A stretch of DNA of 64,000 bases from Tricholoma matsutake (taxonomy: Eukaryota; Basidiomycota; Agaricomycetes; Agaricales; Tricholomataceae): contig AP026546.1 in assembly GCA_026075535.2 (NCBI GenBank), positions 8,370,001 through 8,434,000 on the forward strand. The letters run 5' to 3'. The notes beneath the pieces were generated by a model, which was not told the DNA's origin, made no database searches, and saw only the letters and a program-made list of their open reading frames with translations. Shown here one piece after another: positions 12,274 to 22,780 of this stretch. Numbering within the stretch: position 1 is the first letter of the stretch; each line of letters starts with the position of its first letter. Position numbers and translations under genes: made by a program.

Positions 12274-13054
12274 TGTTAAGATTATAGGTCTTTAACTCAG
12301 CCTTGGCTTTGTGTGTCACAATTGGAGGCTTTCCAACTGTATTGGTATCACACTAGGAGGCTTTCCTAGTGTATCAGGCTTCTGGCCTTCACTTGGGTAC
12401 TTCCTCAAGTTGTTACGGCTATCCATACTCAGAGGCTTTCTAAGTAGACCATGGGTTCGTGTATCACAGTTGGAGGCTTTCCAACTGTCGAGTTCAAGTT
12501 ATCACAGCTAGGGGCTTCCTAAGCTGTTGAGTGTTCTGGTTGAGTCTAAGACCGTTGATTGAATTAGGTCAAGCTGAGGAATACAGGCAGTATTACTACA
12601 GCTTATATACAGTTTGAAGATAGCTATCGTCCAGTCAGAATGTAGGATCATTATCAAGTGTAAATAGAAAGAACAATAGAAATGACAGGCCTCATGCCTT
12701 GCATGAGGCGTCCGATGTCACAGAGTGCTGCGGCGCAGCATGTCAGGGAACACATAAGAGATAAGCCTCATGCTTAGCATGAGGTGTCCGATGTCACGGA
12801 TCCGATGTCAAGGATCCGATGTCAAGGACATGCTGCGGCACAGCATGTCGATCATGAGAGTCCGACATCATGGACCTCATGTCAAGGGGCTGTCATACCA
12901 CAGCATGTGTGGGAGTGGGTTCGGGTACATGGAGTCACCATGCATCAAGGTGTCTCTTGTCGGAAGTGAGTCGAGTTGCATCAGAAAAATAAAGTACCCG
13001 GCCTTGCCGGCGTACGTCTGGTCGTCCTGGGTTACAATAACACAAATCGTAACA
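12274..13054 (-). repeat. LTR (3' LTR of Ty3 element 1), TGTTAAG..CGTAACA family
   Basis: A 781-bp LTR with TGTTA..TAACA ends. On the minus strand it is immediately preceded by a purine-rich tract (AGGAAGAGGGTGA), as expected for the polypurine primer at a 3' LTR, and the chromovirus pol remnant lies upstream in that orientation. It contains a series of short hairpins with an AGGCTTT-type loop (12318-12340, 12350-12372, 12426-12446, 12466-12488, 12504-12527) and hairpins built on GCCTCATGC and CATGCTG. Two other copies are at 17456-18116 and 37344-37874. No target duplication flanks this copy, consistent with it being one end of a truncated element. Confidence 0.8.
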
Positions 13055-13086
13055 TCACCCTCTTCCTATCTTTGAAGTCACTGACT

Positions 13087-13434
13087 TCAAATAATATCTT
13101 TGTTCCTTCTCCGGGGTCTGGTCGGATGTGGTCTGGATAGATGAATGGGTTGGGGTCGAGGGGTGCGATGGAGGAATAATTCGTGTCCAAACTTGGACCA
13201 TGATTGGGTTCTTCTGGTTTGTGCTGCCTCAGGCAGTGGTGTCAGTGGGGTGGTGATCTTGTTGAGAGGTGGGTTCTCCATAGGGCATTGTAGAATGGAG
13301 AATTCGATGTCTGTAATCGGGGGTTCGGGTCTTGGTCGAAAGATGGCATAGAGGCAGAATACAAAGGTCAGGGCCACAGCCACAGCCAGGATTGTGCCAA
13401 TGATGATGGCGAGGACCTCAATTCCTGTGGGCAT
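13087..13434 (-). CDS. Small membrane-anchored ORF downstream of the Ty3 pol chromodomain
   Basis: A 115-codon ATG ORF that overlaps the end of the pol reading frame by 17 nt and lies between the chromodomain and the polypurine tract. The N-terminus is a strongly hydrophobic segment (IEVLAIIIGTILAVAVALTF then VFCLYAIF), a good single membrane anchor; the remainder is Pro/Arg/Thr-rich. It has no stops although the adjacent pol is damaged. Position after pol recalls env-like genes of some Ty3/gypsy lineages, but there is no recognisable fusion-protein or glycoprotein feature and it is very short. I describe it as an unnamed extra ORF. Confidence 0.5.
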   Translation of the reverse strand: MPTGIEVLAIIIGTILAVAVALTFVFCLYAIFRPRPEPPITDIEFSILQCPMENPPLNKITTPLTPLPEAAQTRRTQSWSKFGHELFLHRTPRPQPIHLSRPHPTRPRRRNKDII

Positions 13435-15950
13435 TGTTCCACCTCTGTAGCTGCCGCTGTTGTTTATATGCTCCTAGAATTCTTTTGGCATGTTTTAGGT
13501 TTCCCTCGGGCTCCCATGAGTTCTCCGAGGTTGGGTATTTGACCCATTTCACTAGGAAGTGCATGGTCCTTCCTTTCTTCTTGTGTCCGATGATCGCTTC
13601 CACTTCATATTCTGATTCGCCTTCTATCAGATCGGGCAGCGGTTCTGGGAAGTTTGGTCCATGTGTCTCAGTTTCTTTATATGGGGAAAGGAGTGCTGCG
13701 TGGAACACTGGGTGTATCTTCCACTGTTCTGGCAACTTCAGTCAGTAGGAGAATGGTCCTTCTCTTTTCGGTGCAAGTTTCTTTGTTTGGTGCATCATTC
13801 TGAGGTTCTTCGCTTCTAGCCACACTCTGTCTCCTTCTTTGAATGGGGTGAAGTGCCTTGTCGTTCTTTCCACCATCATTTGTCTGGCTAACTCGTGAGT
13901 TTCCTTCACTTCATCTCGGGCCCATTGCAGTGCAACTATTCATTTTGCTATGGCCAGTATGTTCATCTTCAGGTAGGGGAGTGGGATCACCTTGGGCTCA
14001 TAGCCCATCATGAGGTAGAATGGGGAGTTCTTCTGTATGGAGTGCGTCCTCTGGTTGTGTGTGAACTCCACGGTCAGGAGGAGGTGCTTCCAATTCTCCT
14101 GGTTGTTTGAGCAGAAGATCCATAGGTATACTTCCACTTCCTGGTTCACCCGTTCTGTCTCCCCATCGGTCTGGGGGTGGTATGCTGTGCTCATTGCCAG
14201 CTTGATTCCAAGCAGTCTTCCTAGCTCCTGGAACAGCTGCAAGGCAAATCGTGGGTCCCTGTCAGAGATGATCTTGTCTGGGAGGCCAAATCGTTTGTAG
14301 ATGTTGTCTAGGTAGAGGGTGGCCGCTCCCAATGCATCTACTGTTTTTCTGCAAGGGATAAAAATTACCCCCTTCGTAAGCCCATGGTCTACCACGACCA
14401 TGAGTGCATCATAGCCATCGGACTCCGGTAGGTCGGTTATGAAATCGGTTGTCACCATTGTGAATGGTCTTGTTGCTTCGGATTTGATTGGTTGCAGTGG
14501 GGGTGTCATTGGGTGGGTGTTGACCTTCATTTGCTGGCATGTAGCACATCCAGCGACATAGTTCTTGATGTATGTCATCATTCCTGGCCACCAGTAGTCC
14601 CTCCTGATCATTTCGGTTGTCTGCCATTGTCCTGGGTGTCTGCTGGTTACTCCTTCATGGTATTTTTGCACCAGCTTCTTCCATAGATCTCCATTGTCCA
14701 GGACTTAGCACCTGTCTCAGAAGAATAGAAGGCTGTCTTCTATCTTCCAGTCTTCCAATGCCGACTTTATTGGCGGGGTTCCTTTTGTCTTTAGTGCCTC
14801 GATTGCGCTCTTCACTAGATCATCCTTCATGATACTCCCTGCGAGTAGGTCATGCATTTCGGTATCAATGAATTTCACGAATACTGTTTCTGACAGCATT
14901 GTGACGTCTTCATTATTGTTGTCTTCTTCCAGTATGTGATCCGCTCTCTGTGATAACGCATCGCTCTGTACCATTTGTGATCCAGGCACATGGACGATTT
15001 GCAAGTCAAATTCTGATAGGAATAGGCTCCATCTTGCCTGTCGTCTGTTCAATTTCTGCACCGTTCAGAAGTACGTCAAGTTCTTGTGGTCTGACAGGAT
15101 TACCACCGGGTGTCCTGAACCCACTAGGTCGTGTCTCCAGGTCTCTAGCGATCATATTATTGCTAGTAGCTCCCTGTCATAAATCTCATAGTTCCGTTCC
15201 ATTGATCGGGTCTGGCATCAGCAGTACCGGTGCTTCTGCAAATTTCCTTTTCAGTGTTTGAAAGGCCTGTTTGCATTCCGTTGTCTAGTCGAACGTCTTG
15301 TCTTTCTTTGTTAGTTCATTAAGCGGTCTGCTTGTCTCCACAAAATGTCCGATAAACTTCCTGTAGAAGTTCCCAAATCCCAGGAAGGATCTGACTGCTT
15401 TTACATTTGTCAGGGTTGGCCAATCCTGTATACTTGCCAGTTTCGTGTTGTCCATGGCAATTTTGTTGGGTCGGATGATCAGACCCAAGAATTCTACCTT
15501 GTGGACATTGAATTTGCATTTCTCCAGTCTCAAGTATAGGTCGTTCTCTGCCAGTCTTTGCAGTACCCTCTTTGTCCTTTCCTGGTGTTTGTTCTGATCC
15601 TTGGAGAATATCAGGATGTTGTCCATGTAAATCATGAGCCATCCTTCTCCGATCATGTTGTGGAATATCTTGTTCATCATTGCCTGGAAGGTCGCCGGTA
15701 AGTTGCATAATCCGAAGAACATCACTGTTGGTTCAAACAGCCCCTGATTTGTCTTGAAGGCTGCCTTCCATTGATCTCCATCCTTGATTCTGACGTTGTG
15801 ATATCCCCATTGGATGTCCAATTTTGTAAACCATTTCGCCCCTCTCAGTTTGTCCAACAGGTCTCCTACCAGGATGTCCTTGATTGTTCTGTTATTCAAG
15901 TACCTGTAATCTTGGCAGGGCCATAGCGCATCTGAGTCCTTCTTTGCAAC
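13418..15950 (-). pseudogene. Ty3/gypsy chromovirus element 1, pol fragment (RT to chromodomain)
   Basis: Minus-strand order: reverse transcriptase (15950-15285; WFTKLDIQWGYHNVRIKDGD, then YMDNILIF near 15620), RNase H remnants (~15250-15060), a spacer with LFLSEFDLQIVHVPGSQMVQ (~15000), integrase (14671-13940; zinc-binding-like CATCQQMK, VTTDFITDLPESDGYDALMV, then HPQTDGETERVNQE) and a C-terminal chromodomain (13735-13418; HFLVKWVKYPTSENSWEPE), which targets integration to modified chromatin in this clade. The active-site YxDD reads YMDN, so the second catalytic Asp is lost. Several stops and frame breaks separate the domains. The 5' part (gag, protease, 5' LTR) is missing because the RT is cut at 15950 by the LTR of element 2. 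Confidence 0.9.
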
Positions 15951-16352
15951 TGTTAGGGCAACACCCACTATCTGCTAGCTAAGATTGTGCGGGTTCTCTC
16001 TACAAGAAGGGGGTGGGATCCGCGCTCATGATGGGGGAATTGATGGTTTTGATGCGAGGGGTTATTAATAGGTGAGTTTGTTGAGATAGGCCTTTCACAC
16101 CAAAAATGTAGGTGGAATACCTAAGAGAACACAACTGGGGTCCCCTAGGCATATATTTAGAGTTTATATACTATGTTACATATATTGTACATTGTTGTTA
16201 CTGACACGTTCGTACATGCATGTACATATTGATGCATGCAAAATAAAATTCTCATGCTATCAAAGTGTAGCGTCATTTAATGTCATGTAGTGTAATTCGA
16301 CATAATAAAATAAAAATGAAATTTTATTAGGTAATGGGGTGGTTTCCTAACA
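15951..16352 (-). repeat. LTR (3' LTR of Ty3 element 2), 402 bp
   Basis: The ends are TGTTAGG and CCTAACA, a perfect 7-bp inverted repeat. On the minus strand it is preceded by AAAAGGGGGGTAA, a polypurine tract, and by the chromodomain end of element 2. Its outer edge interrupts the reverse transcriptase frame of element 1, showing element 2 inserted later. No matching 5' LTR is present in the window. Confidence 0.75.
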
Positions 16353-16363
16353 TTACCCCCCTT

Positions 16364-19300
16364 TTATGCCTCGACTTCCAGGTGAGAAAATATTATGTCT
16401 GTCCCCTCTGTGAAATTTTGGTAAGGCTGGAATCTCATCCCCTCATACACCATTCTTGCAATGTGACGCGGAGCATTTGGATTACGTTTAAAGAATTGGG
16501 CGATTGCGTTATGCACTCGCTTACAATTCTCTTTGGGTTCCCACGAATTATTTTCGTCGGTATAGTTTTTCCACTTTATTAAGAACTCCAATTTGTTCCA
16601 TCAAAGATGTGAGTCTAGAATTTCTTCAACTATGTATTCTGGAGCACCTTCTACTATTATCGGAGGTTGCGGAGTAGTTTGTTGGCCAGGAATAGTGGGT
16701 GGGCGGTAAGGGCGTAGGCGGGATACATTAATCTCGGGATCAATCTTGAATGATTGGGGTAATTTTAGCACTACTGCATTAGGCGAGATTACTTTAGAGA
16801 TCGCATATGGGCCAACTTGTTTTTCCGTAAGTTTCCTCAAAGGTCGTGGAATATTCAGGTCCTTGGTACTTAGCTATACCAAGTCACCAACTTTGTACTC
16901 TGGAGCGCATGCTCGAGTACGATCCGTGTGTCGCATCATGTCATCATGTGCTTTCTTCAATGCCGCCTCTGCTTCATCTTGTACCTTTTGCATCTTAGAT
17001 ACAAAGTCTTCTACTGACTGTACTTTGACTTCCCTTCTGGGTTCTACTCCCATGCGAGGATGATATCCATAATTCGCAAAAAAGGGTGACATACGAGTAG
17101 CTGAATGGAATTTGTTATTGTGGGAAAATTTGCCAATTGCCAACCATTCGGGCCAGTCGGTTTGTTGGTAGTTGACAAACATACATAGGTACTGCTCCTA
17201 CTCCTGATTCATTCTCTCTGTCTGCCCATCAGTCTGCGGGTGATATGCCATAGATAATTTAGTTTGAATTCCCAATATGTTGTTTAGTTCTTGCATAAAT
17301 GCGGAAGCAAATTGTGGTCCGCAATCGGAGATAACGGTATCAGGTAACCCATGTAACCACCATACCTGATTTAGATAGAGGTGCGCCAAGCCCAATGATG
17401 AGGTTTCTGTAGTAGTAGGAATAATATGGACCTCCTTTGTAAAGCGGTCACATACTGTTAAGACTATAGGTCTCAACTCAGCCTAGTCTTCGTATGTTGC
17501 AGTTGGAGGCTTTCCAACTGTATCAGTTCTTGCAGTAAGAGGCTTTCTTACTGTATCGGGTTCTGTTTGGGACTTGGTGCTTCCTAAGTCGATATGGCTA
17601 TCCATACTCAGAGGCTTTCTGAGTAGACCATCGGTTTGTGTATCACAGTTGGAGGCTTTCCAACTGTCGAGTTCAAGTTATCACAGCTAGGGGCTTCCTA
17701 AGCTGTCGAGTGTTCTGGTTGAGTCTAAGACCATTATTTGAATTAGGTCAAGCTGAGGAATACACAGAGTGTAGCTACAGCTTATATACTAGTCTAGGAC
17801 TACCTATCGTCCAATTGGAAAGGTAGATGCATATCAAGTAAGAATAGAGATAATAGGCCTCATGCCTTGCATGAGGCATCTGATGTCATGGAGTGCTGCG
17901 GTGCAGCATGTCGATTGTGAGAGTCCGACATTATGGACCTCATGTCAAGGGGCTGTCGTATCACAGCATGTGTGGGAGTGGGTTCGGGTGCATGGAGTCA
18001 CCATGCATCAAAGCGTCTCCCATCAGAAGTGAGTCGAGTCGAATGAGAAAAATAAAGTACCCGGCCTTGCCGGCATACATCTGGTCATCCTGGGTTACAA
18101 TAACAAAATCGTAACACATACTACAAATATTGCATCGTACCCTTGAGCCTCAGGTAATCCGGTAATAAAATCCACAGATATATCTCGCCACAGCGCGTTA
18201 GGTATAGGGTTCGGCATTAATTTTCCTGCAGGTTTCTCTGGAGATTTCTTCCCCCTCATGCATGTATCACATCCATTCACATACCCCAACACATACTTCG
18301 AAATTCCGGGCCACCAATAATTTCTCATTACTAATTCCAACGTCTTCCATCTTCCTAGGTGTCTGGCAATCGGTGTATTGTGATCTAACTGGACGATCTC
18401 CTTTCGCAAATCCTGATCCTTCAGTACATAAACTTTTCCTCGAAACAACACCAACCCTTGTTCCTCAGCCCACTCATCTCCTTTGATATTACCTTTCTTC
18501 TCTCCCTTCAGAGCTTTCACGGCTTCCACTACTTCATTGTCCATTTCCGAACATTGTCTAATTTTAGACAACATTTCCGTTTCTGAGCTATCTATTAATA
18601 GATGCCCTTGATGCATAGTGCAAATGTGAAAGTATTTGGGTTTGAGTAAGGTAACATTTTTATTGTCCTCCTCCACCCCCCTTTTATGATCAATACGTCT
18701 GGATAATGCATCTGCTTTCCTCATTAAGCTTCCCACTTTGTGGACCAAGTGAAAGTTGAAACATGATGGGAATAGTGCCCAACACGCTTGCTGGGGATTA
18801 AGCTTTTTAGTGGACATGAAGTATTGCAGATTTTGATGATCTGTCCAGATCTCAATCTCATGCGTACATCCCTCCAAATAATGCCTCCACGCCTCCAATG
18901 CTCGTATTATCCCCAACATCTCTTTGTCATGCACATCATAATTCCTCTCCACATCATTCAACCCTTTTGACAAGTATGCACAAGGATGCCATTTGTCATC
19001 TTCGCACAGCATTGATAATACTGCTCCAGTAGCAAAATCGGATGCATCGGATTCCACTCGCAAAGGGCATGTGAAATCTACTGGGGCTAATATTGGTCCC
19101 TCCACAAACTTCCTCTTCAACTCCTCAAACACTGTCTGCTGCTGCTCTCCCCACCTCCATACTACTCCCTTTCGCGTAAGGTTATGTAAGGGTGTGGCAA
19201 TTTTAGAGAAATTGTGCACAAAGCGACGATAATAATTTGCAAGTCCCAAGAAGGCTCGAACCTCCTTGACATGGGTGGGCGCAGGCCAATCTGTGATCAC

Positions 19301-19955
19301 CTGTACCTTGATCGGATCCATTTTGATCCCGTCAGGGCCGATCAATAATCCTAGGAACTCAATCTCGCTTGCCCCAAACACACACTTCTCTGGTTTCAAA
19401 AATAGATCATTCTCTGCCAACCTCTGTAGCACCTCCTGCACTATCACCTCATGATTTTCTTCATCCTCCATGAATATCAGAATGTCGTCAATAAATATTA
19501 TTACCATGCCTTTGTCTATTACGTCCTTGAAAATGTCATTCATCATATTTTGAAAGGTCGGGGGACTATTAGTCATCCCAAAAAACATGACAAGTGGCTC
19601 GAAGGATCCTCGATGCGTGGCAAATGCTGCCTTCCACTCATCTCCTTTCTTTATTTGTACATTGTTGTATCCCCATCGTAAATCCAATTTTGTAAAGACC
19701 TTGGCTTTTCCCACCTTGTCAATTATTTCTGAGATCAATGGCAGGGGGTACGCATTCTTCACTGTCCACTCATTCAAATACCTATAATCTGTACACATCC
19801 TCTTCCTTTGGTCTTTCTTTGGCACAAAGAATATTGGTGATGTCTGTGGTGATTTCGAAGGTCATATGTATCCTTTGCACAATTGCTCCTTCAGGAATGC
19901 ATCCACTTCTTCTTGTTCCATCGGAGATAATGGATATACCTTCGAATCAACTCAA
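16364..19955 (-). pseudogene. Ty3/gypsy chromovirus element 2, pol split by a solo LTR
   Basis: Minus strand: conserved pre-RT block (KVYPLSP, GYI-stop-PSKSPQTSPIFFVPKKD; the stop is a CGA-to-TGA-type change), reverse transcriptase with an intact FIDDILIF (~19480), RNase H (VESDASDFATGAVLS to WTDHQNLQYF), integrase N-terminus (RKEIVQLDHNTPIARHLGRW, CDTCMRGKK), catalytic core beginning VDFITGLPEAQGYDAIFVV. The core is interrupted at 18116 and resumes at 17455 with CDRFTKEVHIIP, then SDCGPQFASAFMQEL, HPQTDGQTERMNQE, and finally a chromodomain (16591-16364; EFLIKWKNYTDENNSWEPKE). A TAG interrupts just after MNQE. The long open reading frame 19825-18095 indicates fairly recent activity. Gag and 5' LTR are replaced at ~19953 by unrelated minus-strand coding sequence. 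Confidence 0.92.
17456..18116. repeat. Solo LTR of the TGTTAAG..CGTAACA family, inserted in an integrase gene
   Basis: A 661-bp LTR flanked on both sides by CATAC (17451-17455 and 18117-18121), a 5-bp target-site duplication. Removing it and one CATAC restores the integrase frame of element 2 across FVVC/DRFTK. It carries the same hairpin series as the 12274 and 37344 copies (17500-17520, 17533-17553, 17605-17625, 17645-17667). Solo LTRs arise by recombination between the two LTRs of a full element. Confidence 0.92.
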
Positions 19956-20771
19956 CCATCCAGGCCTTTACAATGGCCCACAATTATCTCATGCACATCA
20001 TCCTGGATCATCACCATCAACAAATGGGGTTTGGGCCAATATTTGTGGAGTATGTGCTCTGCAAGTCCAGTCAGATCGACACCAGCATATTCAAAAATGT
20101 GTATGGGAAAATGTAAAATTGAACAGACCTGTACTATAGCGTGTTGCAATACTACTATGAAGTACTAAGTGTCCATCCAATTAGAAATGATAGTTGAACC
20201 AAAACTATGCAAGGATGCCAAGAACGATTACAAACAGAATATTAGGCATAAGCACTAACACCTTCCCATTCGCATGCTGACCTACAGTGGGTTCAAAGGA
20301 GCCAGCAGCAAAACCCACAGTAACCATGGAGTTGTCCACAAGGTCGCATTTACCGCCTCCCCATAGGGGCAGACCATTCAGTTTCTCAAAGCTAGACTTG
20401 TCAAACTGAAATCCCTTTTGCATCACATCAAAGATAGGGACTAAACTACCAAGTCAGCACCATCAAACTAATTTGAAAAGTCAGCAACTCATACCAGGCT
20501 GATTGAAATTGAGATAACTTGGATAGTTATCGATGTTAATTTTAGAAGAACTTTCACCTTTCACCGGAGAGGAATACTTGGACAAGTGAGCCCCTGAATA
20601 CTTTTTTGGAGCTAAGTTATAATTAGTACAACTGTAAGTACAGAGATTGTCCATGAAAAACTCACAAGCTGAACTGGCTCCCTCTTTCCATGTAGAGAGC
20701 ACAAATGTGGGCCCAGTAACAGGACCTGCAAGATCCTGTACCCCAAAGGTGTTGCCTGAATACACAACCAC
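19952..20771 (-). pseudogene. Unrecognised minus-strand gene remnant (downstream part)
   Basis: Minus-strand coding blocks: 20771-20481 (GVQDLAGPVTGPTFVLSTW..ASSACEFFMDNL; LSKYSSPVKGESSSKINIDN), 20426-20205 (MQKGFQFDKSSFEKLNGLPL, VTVGFAAGSFEPTVGQHANG, then hydrophobic VLVLMPNILFVIVLGIL) and 20149-19952 (LTGLAEHILHKYWPKPHLLM). Probable introns separate them. The style matches an unnamed protein type I have seen beside transposons in mushroom genomes, but I cannot give a family name or function. The block abuts element 2 at ~19953. A second cluster of similar minus-strand coding lies at 29830-32330, beyond two insertions, and may be the upstream part of the same gene. Confidence 0.35.
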
Positions 20772-20959
20772 TAACTGAAACTCTTGACTGAGCAGTGATG
20801 ATACTCAACCCAGGAAAACCACCAAAACTGCCAATGAGGCAATCAATGATATTTGCACAAGTCAGAGGAAGGGTGCAAGGTGTTTGGAATGTTCATGGTC
20901 AGACCACAGGAAGACAACTAGTTGATACTAGTCATAAACGTAGTTCTATGAGAGAGGAA

Positions 20960-22780
20960 TAGGGTGTAGCATGGGTCACACCATGGGTAAACTTTCACAC
21001 ACTGCACCTGCACCTGCCAACACTGCACCCGTCCTAACACCGCAACTGCAGTGACAGGCTTTTACCATGGTCTGTTGTGAAACACTGCAGGTGTGATACC
21101 ATGTATATACACTGCAGTTTTGACAATATTTTCCCCTTGTATTTGATGTTCTATGTTGTTAAATATCATGTATTTGTATTGACTAAGTCAGACTAACACC
21201 CCATATACATACCTAAGCTACAATTTGAATAATACCAAACCTTATGTTACTTATTCACATGCAAAAAAAAAGACACCCCCACTCAAGACGAGAGATGGAG
21301 GGATTTATTTATTTAATAATTGTATACAATACTAAAAAGAGAAATCCCTTGCCCCCACGCAAAACACAAGGGAGGGGGTTGTGATGTGGGCATCGTCACC
21401 CTATTGTTGTTGTAGTCCCATCATGTCCTCCCTGTCTTCCCTGCCGTCCTGTTGGCCCCACCCTCCCCACTGGTGCATTGTCATCATCATCGTTCCCCTT
21501 CCCTTCCCTGTTGTGGTGGGTGCCTCTCTGTCCTTGTCCTTGTGCCTGTCATCTGGCCCTCCCCATTCTTGTCTGCCTGTCCCACCATCTCGATGTTGTT
21601 GTCCCACTCCCCATCGTCGGCCTCCTCTTGTCGGCCCATGGTGGTGGTGGTGGTGGTGGTGGTGGTGGTGGCTCCTCATTGCTGCTGCTATTGCCACTGC
21701 TCCTGTTGCAGCTGGTGGTGGCTGGCTCATCTTCCCCATCCCTGTCCCCATCCTCGTCCCATTGTTGCTCCCCATTTCCACCCCATGAGCAGTTACTCAT
21801 GGCTGTAGCTGGGGGTGCTGCTGTCGTGGGCATATCATGAGTGTATGGTCTTGCTACCACCTAACCACCCCACAAGCAGGGGCTTGTGCAGTGGTGGGGG
21901 TGGGTCAGGGGGCACCAGTTGTCATCATCAATGGTAAAATTACTACCTAAAGTTGTTTTGGTTAGTAACAGGGAAATGAAAGAAAAAAACTTACCATGTA
22001 TTTGTTGGGGTGGTTATATCGTTGTGAGATAAAACCTGTAAATAATAAGAATAAAAGTAACTTTAATGAAGAAAACAAGAGAGGAACAGAAAGAAAAAAT
22101 ACCTATGGCCCAAACAATGCATATCTACGTGTCATTTGGGCCTGTGCCTTATCCTTGTATCCTATCCCATCCTATTACCATGTGCTGTTTGTTCATTCGG
22201 CATGGTGTGCCCCCAAATGACGTGTATCTACACATTGTCAGAGCCCATGCCTTGTCCTTGTCCTCCTATCCCATCTCGTTGCTCCCCATTTCCACCCCGT
22301 GAGAAGTTGATCACAGTGGTGGTTGGGGGTGCTGTGGTGCTGTAGTAGGGGTGGTGGTGGCCATCATCATCGTCGTCGTCATGGTAGTTGCATCATTGTA
22401 GGTTAAAACCTGTAAACAATGAAAATGAAGTTAGATGAATAAAGGAAAACAAAAGAACAACTTACCTGGGGCCCAAACAATGATAGAAGTAGTTTGGGCC
22501 CATTTCATGCGCTTCATGTCACTGGAGTAGGACCTAAAAAACTGTTAGTTGTGAAAAAAGAAAGTAAAAATACTTACAAATGACAATTTTGTCATCATTT
22601 CTTGCGAAGATTGATATCTGGCATCTTCCATGGCTGGTGACTCAAATAACCATGGATACCCATGACACCGCCAAAATGGGTATGGTATGTCACAGGTCCA
22701 GCATTTTGGGAACTGTACCTGTACCCATAAAATCTGTGAGCCACTTACCACGGGTTCACCCATACCCATGCTACACCCTA
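20960..22780. mobile_element. Non-autonomous hAT-like DNA element, 1,821 bp
   Basis: The terminal inverted repeats are TAGGGTGTAGCATGGGT (start 20960) and ACCCATGCTACACCCTA (end 22780). Both sides carry the 8-bp duplication GAGAGGAA (20952-20959 and 22781-22788). A related sequence at ~50810 has the same flanks joined with a single GAGAGGAA, that is, the empty site. Eight-bp duplications and TAGGG-type ends fit the hAT superfamily. There is no transposase. The interior has a (GGT)n run (21642-21674), low-complexity His/Gly/Thr ORFs in several frames, and at least three minus-strand intron-like units (for example 22036-22102) next to GGGCCCAAAC hairpins. Confidence 0.85.

Noticed and set aside
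12318..12527. CRISPR-like array
   Set aside because: The constant AGGCTTT segments are hairpin loops with palindromic flanks rather than direct repeats with spacers, the setting is a eukaryotic LTR, and no cas genes exist.
13087..13434. Retroviral-type env gene
   Set aside because: Only the position and one hydrophobic segment fit; there is no signal-peptide cleavage site, glycosylation pattern, fusion peptide or C-terminal anchor.
21381..21860. Overlapping His-, Trp- and Val-run ORFs in both strands
   Set aside because: They translate a (GGT)n tract inside the non-autonomous hAT-like element; no frame is preferred.
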